From PALSA-911 sp037442565 (GTDB lineage: Bacteria; Pseudomonadota; Alphaproteobacteria; Acetobacterales; Acetobacteraceae): a DNA stretch of 25,062 nucleotides. This document shows positions 1 through 6,309 of this stretch, piece by piece (positions within the stretch are counted from its first letter, which is position 1; every line of letters starts with the position of its first letter). The stretch is taken from positions 1-25,062 of the forward strand of contig JBBIQA010000048.1 of NCBI GenBank assembly GCA_037442565.1, written 5' to 3'. The position numbers and the translations under genes were made by a program. The notes under the pieces were generated by a model. The model was not told the origin of the DNA, did not search any database, and saw only the letters and a list, made by a program, of their open reading frames with translations.

Positions 1-48
1 CCAAACACCGTTCAAATTCAGGTGCCGGTCGGTGAATCCGACAGGCTG

Positions 49-636
49 CTAGGCCCAAAGATTAGGCAGTACGGACGCTGAATAGCCCGAGACGAACCCG
101 GCCGTGGCGCCGGTGTCCGGGTCGAAGCTATGCCGGTGGACGGTGCCGATATTCCCTCCGTACAGATGGATCGAAATCGACGGCTGATCCGCCAACGCGT
201 TCGCGACCGTGTGGATGTCGCCAATGCGCGGCGACACTGCCGCCACCATGCCCGGCAGAAGACGCGACCTTTCCCCGGCGATCAGACCCGGGCCGTCCGA
301 AGGGCGCGTGTAGGACACGGCGTCCTCCGCACCGCGCAGCATGCCGACCAGGCCCCACATCAGGTGATCATGCACCGGGGTCCTTTGCCCGGGACTCCAG
401 ACAAAGCTGACCAGGGAGAAGCGTTCCAACGGATCGCCATACAGCAGGTATTGCAGGTACCGATTGGGGTCGGCGGCGGCGAAGGCATCGGGCAGCCAGT
501 CATCGTTTCCGACGAGCCCCGAGAGCAGGTCGCGGGCGGGCGTCAGCACGGCGTCCTCGGCATTTCCGCGTTGTTCGACCAGGCGTGTCATGGTGGCGAC
601 GAAATCGCGCAGGCGGGCGATGGTCATTGGTGGCAT
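49..636 (-). CDS. 3-mercaptopropionate/cysteine dioxygenase-like thiol dioxygenase
   Basis: A 195-aa single-domain cupin. It should add both atoms of O2 to a small thiol (3-mercaptopropionate or cysteine) using a mononuclear iron, giving a sulfinate, in the cytoplasm. Visible residues are the three-His iron site (H89 and H91 in PVHDHLMWG, H142 in GDIHTV) and a Ser-His-Tyr motif (S155, H157, Y159 in SISIHLYG). Gln is found at position 62 (NRYLQYLLYG), where cysteine dioxygenases carry Arg. From memory of the family, the Gln-type is associated with 3-mercaptopropionate dioxygenase. Length fits the family. The start at 636 follows a GGGGAGG stretch only 2 nt away; the in-frame ATG at 627 has a more normal spacing of about 11 nt and may be the true start. 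A second cupin gene lies 165 bp upstream on the same strand, so the two may be co-transcribed. The thiol-dioxygenase call is firm; the exact substrate is inferred. Confidence 0.85.
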   Translation of the reverse strand: MPPMTIARLRDFVATMTRLVEQRGNAEDAVLTPARDLLSGLVGNDDWLPDAFAAADPNRYLQYLLYGDPLERFSLVSFVWSPGQRTPVHDHLMWGLVGMLRGAEDAVSYTRPSDGPGLIAGERSRLLPGMVAAVSPRIGDIHTVANALADQPSISIHLYGGNIGTVHRHSFDPDTGATAGFVSGYSASVLPNLWA

Positions 637-743
637 GTCCTCCCCAGGATCAATTCGAGAAATTTTATCCCCCCATTATCCTGCAATAAAGGAAGAATCC
701 GCGCTTTGCCGCGGCGATCGTGGGTAGCGGCGGGAGGGAAGGC

Positions 744-781
744 GCCGGAAGGATGCCCCGAAGGTGATCGATCCTTCCGGC
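744..781. terminator. 11-bp stem hairpin between the two cupin genes
   Basis: GCCGGAAGGAT at 744-754 is the perfect inverted complement of ATCCTTCCGGC at 771-781, with a 16-nt loop. It lies just after the stop of the second cupin gene on the minus strand. No T-tract follows, so it is not a classical intrinsic terminator. It could be an RNA-stability or attenuation hairpin between the two cupin genes. Confidence 0.35.
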
Positions 782-801
782 ATTGCGCGGGGTCCCTTCC
801 G

Positions 802-1305
802 TCAGGCCGCCTTGATGTTCGAGCGCTTGATGTGATCCAGGTTGGCGCCCTCGATCCGCACCAGCTTGGTCAGACCTTGCCGATTTGGCGAATGAACCGC
901 GCCGACATCGTAGAAATGCGCGTCGCCCGGCTTCAGGACATAGCTCTGCACCGGCGTGACCAGCGTCGGCTTGTCACCATCGCCTGGGGCGACCACGCGC
1001 CAGTCGATCATTTCCGTGTCGCCGACCGCCAGGCCGTAGATCGCCCAGCTTGAGCCGTGATCGTGCGGCGCCCCGGTGGCCGCGGTTTCGTAGACATGGC
1101 CGCAGACGCAGAAGCCCAGTTCGGGATCCTCGTAGAGCACTTTACGCGGCCGGCATTGGTCCGCGGTCAGGTGCTTGGCGACGAACGCCTTGTCCAGGAG
1201 CGCCTTCGACACCAGCGCGCACACCGACTGCTTTCCGGCTGGTCCGGGATCCGCCTTCAGGGCGCCGCGGATATCGGCACTCAGTTGCTCCAGCGTGTAG
1301 GGCAT
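802..1305 (-). CDS. cupin-fold protein, thiol-dioxygenase-like
   Basis: A 167-aa cupin of unknown substrate. Motif 1 is visible as GAPHDHGSSWAIYG (H81, H83) and motif 2 as GDAHFYDVGAVHSP (H130 and H138), so a mononuclear metal site is likely. It is shorter than its downstream neighbour and I cannot find an equivalent of that protein's Ser-His-Tyr motif, so it is not a simple paralogue. The start is well supported: GGAGG lies 9 nt before the ATG. It is the first gene of a probable two-gene minus-strand unit with the thiol dioxygenase and faces away from the DUF169 gene, leaving a 207-bp divergent control region (1306-1512). The cupin fold is secure. The reaction is not known; sulfur-compound oxidation is suggested only by context. 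Confidence 0.75.
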   Translation of the reverse strand: MPYTLEQLSADIRGALKADPGPAGKQSVCALVSKALLDKAFVAKHLTADQCRPRKVLYEDPELGFCVCGHVYETAATGAPHDHGSSWAIYGLAVGDTEMIDWRVVAPGDGDKPTLVTPVQSYVLKPGDAHFYDVGAVHSPNRQGLTKLVRIEGANLDHIKRSNIKAA

Positions 1306-1512
1306 TTATTTTTTCCTCCGTTTGGGTCCGACATGAACAAGAATTTCTCATTATCCTAAGCACGGGAACCGGCAGACACTCCTTGCCATAGATCAACCGG
1401 CCAGGCGGACCCCAGATCGCCAAGGTGGGCTGGACAGGTGGTATGACGCCGATCAGGCTGGCCTTGCGCGCGCAACTGACGAATGCGCAATGGAATTCGG
1501 AGGAACACAGAC

Positions 1513-2292
1513 ATGACAATGAACTGGGCGAAACTCGTCGCCGACCTCGAACGCCTGCTGAAGCTGCGTAACCCGCCTTTCGGCATGAAGCTGTTCGAAC
1601 ACGCCGCGGACATGGAAGCGATCCCGCGCATACGGCGGCCAAAGGCAGTCCACGCCTTCGACCAGGTGGTGGCTCAGGCCGCGAGGCTTGGTTGGACCGT
1701 GGGTGTCACCGCCGACGACCTCGTCGGCGCCCAATGCCGCGCGGTGATCGGCCTCGGCAACGCCAAGGACGACGAATGGAAATCCGGCCAGCGCATGGTC
1801 GGCGTATGGTATTCGACGCCGGAAGACTCCGGGGCGCATCAGGCCGCGATGAACTGCGTCGACGACGGGAAGTACGAAGCGATGGTCGTCTCGCCCCTCG
1901 CGAGCGGCCGGCTCGACCCGCCGGACATCGCGCTGTTCTACGCCACACCAGGTGCGATGATGTACTTCATCAATGGCCTGCAGTGGTCCGGCTATAAGAG
2001 GTTCGACTGGAGCGTGGTTGGCGAGTCAGCCTGTGCCGATTCATGGGGCCGCGCCTTGAAGACCCGCCAGCCCAGCCTGTCGATCCCCTGCTTCGCCGAG
2101 CGGCGTTACGGCGGCGTGCTGGATGACGAGATGCTGATGGCGCTTCCGCCAGACCAACTCGTCCAGGCGATCGCCGGCATGGAGGCATTGGGCAAGAACG
2201 GCCTGCGCTATCCCTTTCCGCAGTACGGCATCCAACAGGATGTGCGCGCCGGAATGGGCGCCAGCTATGCGGACAGGAAGCCCCCGGCATGA
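1513..2292 (+). CDS. DUF169 domain protein
   Basis: A 259-aa soluble protein that I recognise as DUF169, a family without an assigned reaction. Typical segments are NPPFGMKLF near the N-terminus, a Cys-containing VGAQCRAVIGLG stretch, the YEAMVVSPLASG segment and the LFYATPGAMMYFINGLQW core. Four cysteines lie in family-conserved-looking contexts (VGAQC, AMNC, ESAC, SIPC), which could bind a metal or cofactor; this is inference. The ATG at 1513 is preceded by CGGAGG with 9-nt spacing. An in-frame ATG at 1519 and one at 1483 are alternatives, but 1483 has no ribosome binding site. The gene is transcribed divergently from the two cupin genes and followed by a 372-bp gap. No signal peptide or membrane segment is seen. 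Confidence 0.8.
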   Translation: MTMNWAKLVADLERLLKLRNPPFGMKLFEHAADMEAIPRIRRPKAVHAFDQVVAQAARLGWTVGVTADDLVGAQCRAVIGLGNAKDDEWKSGQRMVGVWYSTPEDSGAHQAAMNCVDDGKYEAMVVSPLASGRLDPPDIALFYATPGAMMYFINGLQWSGYKRFDWSVVGESACADSWGRALKTRQPSLSIPCFAERRYGGVLDDEMLMALPPDQLVQAIAGMEALGKNGLRYPFPQYGIQQDVRAGMGASYADRKPPA

Positions 2293-2664
2293 TGGCGGAA
2301 AAGGCTTTCCACTCGGACTGATGCCGGACACGGCATTGGTCGCCGCGATAGGCGCCGTCCTGGCCGACAGCCCGTTCCACGGCGAAGGGCATCGCAAGGT
2401 CTGTGCGCGCCGACCATGGCTCGCAACACATGTCCGACACTTTCCAGGATAAACCGCGCCTTCTGGGCATCGACAAGTCTGCAACACGGCCTGGCTCATC
2501 GAGCGGCACGGGTTTGGCACTCCGGCAGCCGCCTGTGGTCACGTCCGTCAAATCCGGCGTCAACCCGCGGCACTCACGGCGTGGGGTTCGCACAGTGTCT
2601 CAGATGCCGCAGGCGGTGTAACACTGGCTTGTTCGACAGGTACGATCGCCGTTATGGTTCGGCT
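2293..2664. other. 372-bp gap with decayed coding remnant
   Basis: No intact gene is supported here. The only recognisable content is a short IS3-type transposase remnant near 2324-2410, described separately. The rest keeps open frames on both strands but shows no family resemblance, no good ribosome binding site and no clear promoter for the monooxygenase that follows. Confidence 0.5.
2324..2410 (+). pseudogene. IS3-family transposase (OrfB) fragment
   Basis: About 29 codons in one frame read like the internal part of IS3-type OrfB transposases, around SPFHGEGHRKV. That segment normally continues as a WARLR-type stretch before the HTH region and the DDE integrase core. Here it reads RKVCARRPW and then loses resemblance, reaching a stop about 14 codons later. 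No terminal inverted repeats, catalytic DDE residues or target duplication can be seen. It is best regarded as a decayed insertion-sequence scar. Recognition rests on a short motif, so confidence is moderate. Confidence 0.5.
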
Positions 2665-3870
2665 ATGGTTGTACGAAGCCCGCGGATTGCGATTGTCGGC
2701 GGCGGCATTGGCGGCCTGACGCTCGCCCTCGCGCTGCGCCAGCGCGGGCTTGAACCGGATGTTTATGAGCAAGCCTCCCAACTGACAGAGATTGGCGCAG
2801 CCGTCGCGCTCTCCGCCAACGCCACGCGCGAGTTGCAGCGGCTCGGCCTGCTTGATGGTACCCTCGCGGCGGCCATTACGCCAACCGAACTTATCTACCG
2901 GGACGGGCGTACCGGGCGACGCATTGCCTCCCATCCGATCGACCAGGACGACCGCTACCTAGAGCGCTTCGGCGCGCCGTATCTCGGCATCCACCGGGCC
3001 GACTTGCAGCGCGTCCTCAGCGGGGCGCTAGGCAACGCCGGGTTGCACCTGCGACACCGGCTCGCAGGGCTGGAGGATCGTGGCGCGCAGATCCGCCTGA
3101 TGTTCGACAACGGCCGGAGCATCGAAGCGGATTTTGTGATCGGTGCGGACGGCGTGCGGTCCGTGGTGCGCCATTGGGTCGCCGGCAGCGAAGGCGTGCG
3201 CTATTCCCGTACCAGCGGCTTCCGCGGCATCGTCCCACAGGAGAAGCTGCCGTCGCTGCCCGACCGTCACGCGATCCAGTTCTGGATGGGGCCGGACGCC
3301 CACCTGCTGCACTATGCGATCGGTAACGACGGCAAGGATGTGAATTTCCTCGCCGTGCAGGAGGGGCCGGCGACCTGGCCGGACCCTCATCATTGGGTGG
3401 TGGACGTCGAGCCGCGGGAGTTGCTCGCCCCGTTCACGCGCTGGCACCCGGCCGTGACGGAAATGATCACCGCCGGCTGGCTGACGAAGCGCTGGGGATT
3501 GTTCGTAGTCCAGCAGCCGAAGCGGTGGCATCGCGGCCGGACCGTCCTGCTGGGCGATGCGGCGCACTGTATGCTGCCGCATCACGGCCAGGGCGCCAAC
3601 ACGACGATCGAGGATGCGATCACACTCGCCGAGCTTCTTCCCGTGGCCGCGCAAGGGGACTGGGAGGCGGCGATGGCGCGCTACGCGGCGCTGCGGCGGC
3701 TGCGGACGCGGCAGATCCAGCGCGGCTCCTGGGCTGCCAACGCCGCCTTCCATATGCCGGACGGACCGGCGGTGGCCGCACGGGACGCCAGGGTGGCCCG
3801 GTTTCCCGAAGAATTCGGCTGGATCCACGAATTCGACGCCCTGCAGGCGGTGCGGGCGGAGCCAGGCTGA
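2665..3870 (+). CDS. FAD-dependent monooxygenase (salicylate hydroxylase-like)
   Basis: A 401-aa group A flavoprotein monooxygenase. It would hydroxylate an aromatic or related ring using NAD(P)H and O2. Domain marks in order are the N-terminal dinucleotide-binding GGGIGG (residues 12-17), the DG motif DFVIGADGVRSVVR (156-169) and the GD motif RTVLLGDAAHCMLPHHGQGA (292-311). Length is normal for the salicylate/3-hydroxybenzoate hydroxylase group. The frame is open further upstream, to 2416, but that extension has no resemblance to the family; the ATG at 2665 places the FAD motif at the usual distance from the N-terminus. No convincing Shine-Dalgarno sequence precedes it. The gene stands alone, between the gap with the transposase remnant and tRNA-Phe, so its substrate cannot be read from context. 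Confidence 0.88.
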   Translation: MVVRSPRIAIVGGGIGGLTLALALRQRGLEPDVYEQASQLTEIGAAVALSANATRELQRLGLLDGTLAAAITPTELIYRDGRTGRRIASHPIDQDDRYLERFGAPYLGIHRADLQRVLSGALGNAGLHLRHRLAGLEDRGAQIRLMFDNGRSIEADFVIGADGVRSVVRHWVAGSEGVRYSRTSGFRGIVPQEKLPSLPDRHAIQFWMGPDAHLLHYAIGNDGKDVNFLAVQEGPATWPDPHHWVVDVEPRELLAPFTRWHPAVTEMITAGWLTKRWGLFVVQQPKRWHRGRTVLLGDAAHCMLPHHGQGANTTIEDAITLAELLPVAAQGDWEAAMARYAALRRLRTRQIQRGSWAANAAFHMPDGPAVAARDARVARFPEEFGWIHEFDALQAVRAEPG

Positions 3871-3903
3871 CGCGCGGTTGGCGACGATTATCAGGGAAAA
3901 GGA

Positions 3904-3979
3904 TGGTGCCCAGGGGCGGATTCGAACCACCGACACTGCGATTTTCAGTCGCATGCTCTACCAACTGAGCTACCTGGGC
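3904..3979 (-). tRNA. tRNA-Phe (GAA)
   Basis: A full cloverleaf on the minus strand, 76 nt including an encoded CCA (TGG at 3904-3906). The acceptor arms GCCCAGG and CCTGGGC pair, the T-arm contains GGTTCGAATCC, and the anticodon loop CTGAAAA gives anticodon GAA. Its 3' end faces the accessory module on the left. Confidence 0.97.
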
Positions 3980-4003
3980 GTCCGTCGATCGACGGGAGGC
4001 GAG

Positions 4004-4032
4004 GCAATAGCCCAACCCCGCGCGCCGATCAA
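4004..4032 (-). promoter_or_regulatory. candidate promoter of tRNA-Phe
   Basis: On the minus strand, TTGATC (4032-4027) and TATTGC (4009-4004) are separated by exactly 17 nt. The -10 box ends 24 nt before the tRNA 5' end. A perfect 14-bp palindrome, CCGTCGATCGACGG (3982-3995), lies between the -10 box and the tRNA. This is pattern matching only. Confidence 0.35.
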
Positions 4033-4063
4033 CCCATCTGGTCCGGCTACTTTATCGCACCGG

Positions 4064-4282
4064 CTAAAGGTCGTCCTCGTCACCCTCCGGATCGGCTTCT
4101 TCCTGGGCAGGACCGGGAATGCGGTACTCGCCGGTCAGCCAGCGTCCGAGATCGGCATCGGCGCAGCGGCGCGAGCAGAACGGGCGGAATTCGGCCACCA
4201 CGGGCCGTCCGCATATCGCGCAGCGGGATTTGGCCTTGCCGGTGCCGTCCGGCCCGGGTCCGGGCTTGCCGCGTTCAGCCAT
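4064..4282 (-). CDS. yacG: DNA gyrase inhibitor YacG (zinc-binding)
   Basis: A 72-aa protein with the YacG zinc finger: CAIC at residues 21-24 and CSRRC at 36-40, followed by ADLGRWLTGEYRIPG. YacG proteins bind gyrase and block its DNA binding. The acidic tail (EEADPEGDEDDL) is normal for alphaproteobacterial members. The start at 4282 overlaps the stop of the upstream RNase E/G-like gene by 8 bp, which suggests translational coupling. The frame runs open further upstream but only as antisense-style read-through of the RNase gene. It is the last protein gene of the infA-maf-RNase-yacG unit before tRNA-Phe. Confidence 0.92.
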   Translation of the reverse strand: MAERGKPGPGPDGTGKAKSRCAICGRPVVAEFRPFCSRRCADADLGRWLTGEYRIPGPAQEEADPEGDEDDL

Positions 4283-5384
4283 GGGTCTGCGCCTCCATTC
4301 GCCAGCCGGTGGTTCCGAGGCCGGGGTCGCTGCGCAGTTGCGGCCTTCGCCCGGTTCGGCTTGCATACTCATCCAACGCCACCGGATCGGCCTGCAAGGC
4401 GGCGACCACGGCGGGAGCCGCGCACAAGGCGAGCGGCCGGGAGGGATCGGCGGCCGATTGGCGCGCCAGGGCCCGCAGTGCCGCCAGGCCCGCGGCGTGC
4501 GGGCCGGACAGGAGCTCGTGCAGCGGCGGATGCACCCGGGGGCGGAGGATCTCGGCCAGGCCGAGGGCGGTGAAGCCCAGGAAGCGCGGCCGCAGCGGGT
4601 CATCGGCCAGGGCCGCCACGAAAGCCGGCGCCAGCGCCGCGCGCTTGCGCGCGGGCATGCCGGCAAGGTCCACCACGATGCCGCCGGAAAGGTTGCGCAG
4701 CCGGATCTGGGCCGCCAGGGCCGGCAGCACCGCGCGGTTCAGCCCGGATTGCGCCCGCCCCTTCGACTCGCGCGAGGCGGTCATCGCCCCGGCGTCCACG
4801 TCGATCGCCACCAAGGCGGGAGTCGGGTGGATGGACAGGCGCGCGCCGCCGGGGAGGTCCACGACGGGGCCCTCCAGCGCCTCGATCGCGCCGGCCAGGG
4901 GGTCCGGCAACGCCTCGTGCGTGACGCGCACGCGCTCGCCCAGCTTCGGCTTCAGCGAGGCCGCGACGCCGGCGTCGTCCACCAGGACATCCGCCTGCGG
5001 GTAGGCCGCCGCCAGCCGCTCGACGGCGCCGGGGCCACGGCGAAGCAGGGTCACTGGTCCGGTGCCGATGCCGGCCTGGTCGACCCTGGCGGTTAATCTG
5101 GGGCCCTTGCCGCCCTGCGCGGCGCGCGCCACCCGCACACCGAGGATCGTGCCCTGGGTCAGGCCGGCGCCGCCCTCGCTGTCGGGCAGGAAGCCCTCGG
5201 CGCCTTCCAGCGCCACGAAGGCGCCCGCCATCGCGGGCACAACGCTGACCACGCGGCCGCGATGCAGATCGCCCACGCCATCGGGCGCGCCAGGGCGAAA
5301 AATTGTAAAATCAACAAGTTCGTTGCCGTCTTCCACCGCCACCCGGATTTCTCCGGGGCTGCAGATGGCCCAGATCCGTATCAC
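4275..5384 (-). CDS. RNase E/G-family ribonuclease, short form
   Basis: A 369-aa member of the RNase E/G family, involved in RNA processing or turnover. An N-terminal S1-like segment is seen around residues 36-100 (RGRVVSVVPAMAGAFVALEG). The two metal-binding catalytic Asp positions are kept: D195 in VAIDVDAG and D239 in GGIVVDLAGM. After GLAEILRPRV the usual zinc-link Cys pair and the small C-terminal domain are missing, and the protein is over 100 residues shorter than E. coli RNase G. It starts with GTG at 5384, 24 nt after the maf stop, with no obvious Shine-Dalgarno sequence. Its place between maf and yacG matches the usual alphaproteobacterial order. The family is sure; the catalytic capacity and oligomeric state of this short form are less so. 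Confidence 0.85.
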   Translation of the reverse strand: MIRIWAICSPGEIRVAVEDGNELVDFTIFRPGAPDGVGDLHRGRVVSVVPAMAGAFVALEGAEGFLPDSEGGAGLTQGTILGVRVARAAQGGKGPRLTARVDQAGIGTGPVTLLRRGPGAVERLAAAYPQADVLVDDAGVAASLKPKLGERVRVTHEALPDPLAGAIEALEGPVVDLPGGARLSIHPTPALVAIDVDAGAMTASRESKGRAQSGLNRAVLPALAAQIRLRNLSGGIVVDLAGMPARKRAALAPAFVAALADDPLRPRFLGFTALGLAEILRPRVHPPLHELLSGPHAAGLAALRALARQSAADPSRPLALCAAPAVVAALQADPVALDEYASRTGRRPQLRSDPGLGTTGWRMEAQTHG

Positions 5385-5408
5385 GGGCGCGGGATCACGG
5401 GAGGTGGA

Positions 5409-5984
5409 TCACGGAATGGACCAGCCGATGCCGCGGAGCAATTGCGCGGTCTCGAACAGCGGCAGGCCGACCACGTTGGAATAGCTGCCGGAGAGGAAGC
5501 GTACGAAACACGACGCCATGCCCTGGATGGCGTAGCCGCCGGCCTTGCCGTGCCATTCGCCGCCGTCGAGATAGGCGGCAATCTGGTCGTCGGTCAGGCG
5601 GGCGAAGGCGACCACGCTGTCCACGCAGCGCTGCGTGCGGCGGCCGTCCGGGCCGGCCAGCACCACGGCGGTCAGCACGTTGTGGCGCCGGCCGGACAGC
5701 AGGTTCAGGCAGCGCCGCGCCTCGGCCTCGGTTTCGGCCTTCGGCAGGATCCGCCGGCCCAGGGCCACCACGGTATCGGCCGCCAGCACGCAAGCACCGT
5801 CGGCCGCGACAGCGGAGGCCTTGGCGTGCGCCAGGCGCATTGCCATCACACGCGGCGACTCGGTCTTTCCCGGGGTTTCGTCGATATCGGTCGCCACCAC
5901 GCGATTGGGGGCGATGCCGATCTGGGCGAGCAGCGCGAGGCGCCGTGGGCTCGCCGAGGCCAGGACCAGCTGGTGCCGGGTCAC
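5409..5984 (-). CDS. maf: Maf family nucleotide pyrophosphatase
   Basis: A 191-aa Maf protein. The family hydrolyses non-canonical or bulky nucleoside triphosphates to monophosphates, and overexpression of the founding member blocks septation. The N-terminal LASASPRRLALL signature, the DIDE segment, the AADTVV motif carrying the catalytic Asp, and the GKAGGYAIQG segment near the C-terminus are all visible. It begins with GTG at 5984, 14 nt after the infA stop, and is followed 24 nt later by the RNase E/G-like gene. This spacing indicates one transcript. Which Maf substrate class it belongs to cannot be decided here. Confidence 0.95.
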   Translation of the reverse strand: MTRHQLVLASASPRRLALLAQIGIAPNRVVATDIDETPGKTESPRVMAMRLAHAKASAVAADGACVLAADTVVALGRRILPKAETEAEARRCLNLLSGRRHNVLTAVVLAGPDGRRTQRCVDSVVAFARLTDDQIAAYLDGGEWHGKAGGYAIQGMASCFVRFLSGSYSNVVGLPLFETAQLLRGIGWSIP

Positions 5985-5998
5985 TTGAACCGGCCCGG

Positions 5999-6217
5999 TT
6001 ACTTGAAGCGAAAAGTTATCCGGCCCTTGGACAGATCGTAGGGAGTCATTTCCACGTTGACACGATCGCCCGCCAGCACGCGGATACGGTTCTTGCGCAT
6101 CTTGCCGCTGGTATGCGCCAGGATCGTGTGTTCGTTCTCGAGTTTCACCCGGAACATGGCATTGGGCAGAAGCTCCATCACCGTTCCGCTGAATTCGATC
6201 ATCTCTTCTTTGGACAT
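5999..6217 (-). CDS. infA: translation initiation factor IF-1
   Basis: A 72-aa S1/OB-fold protein, exactly the usual IF-1 length, starting MSKEEMIEFSGTV and containing the MFRVKLENEH, HTSGKMRKNRIRVLAGD and PYDLSKGRITFR segments. IF-1 binds the 30S A site during initiation. The frame is open upstream, but the ATG at 6217 gives the canonical N-terminus and has GAGG a few nucleotides before it. A plausible promoter lies in the 92-bp gap behind hisD, so infA may be transcribed both from that promoter and by read-through from the his genes. It heads the tight infA-maf-RNase-yacG cluster. Confidence 0.98.
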   Translation of the reverse strand: MSKEEMIEFSGTVMELLPNAMFRVKLENEHTILAHTSGKMRKNRIRVLAGDRVNVEMTPYDLSKGRITFRFK

Positions 6218-6250
6218 CAGACCTCGTTCAATGTTGCCGTTACGCGGCGG

Positions 6251-6279
6251 AACATGGTCGCAGTCCCCCGCAAGGTCAA
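6251..6279 (-). promoter_or_regulatory. candidate infA promoter
   Basis: On the minus strand, TTGACC (6279-6274) and CATGTT (6256-6251) are separated by 17 nt, and the -10 box ends 33 nt before the infA ATG. It sits in the hisD-infA gap, where an independent promoter for the translation-factor cluster would be expected. Inferred from sequence pattern only. Confidence 0.4.
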
Positions 6280-6309
6280 GCAAAGTCACCAAAATGCGCG
6301 TGTTGACAG

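Noticed and set aside
3904..3979. Direct repeat of the tRNA-Phe 3' end as an attachment site
   Set aside because: No second copy of the tRNA 3' segment was found between 1 and 3903 by reading, so no att site is called.
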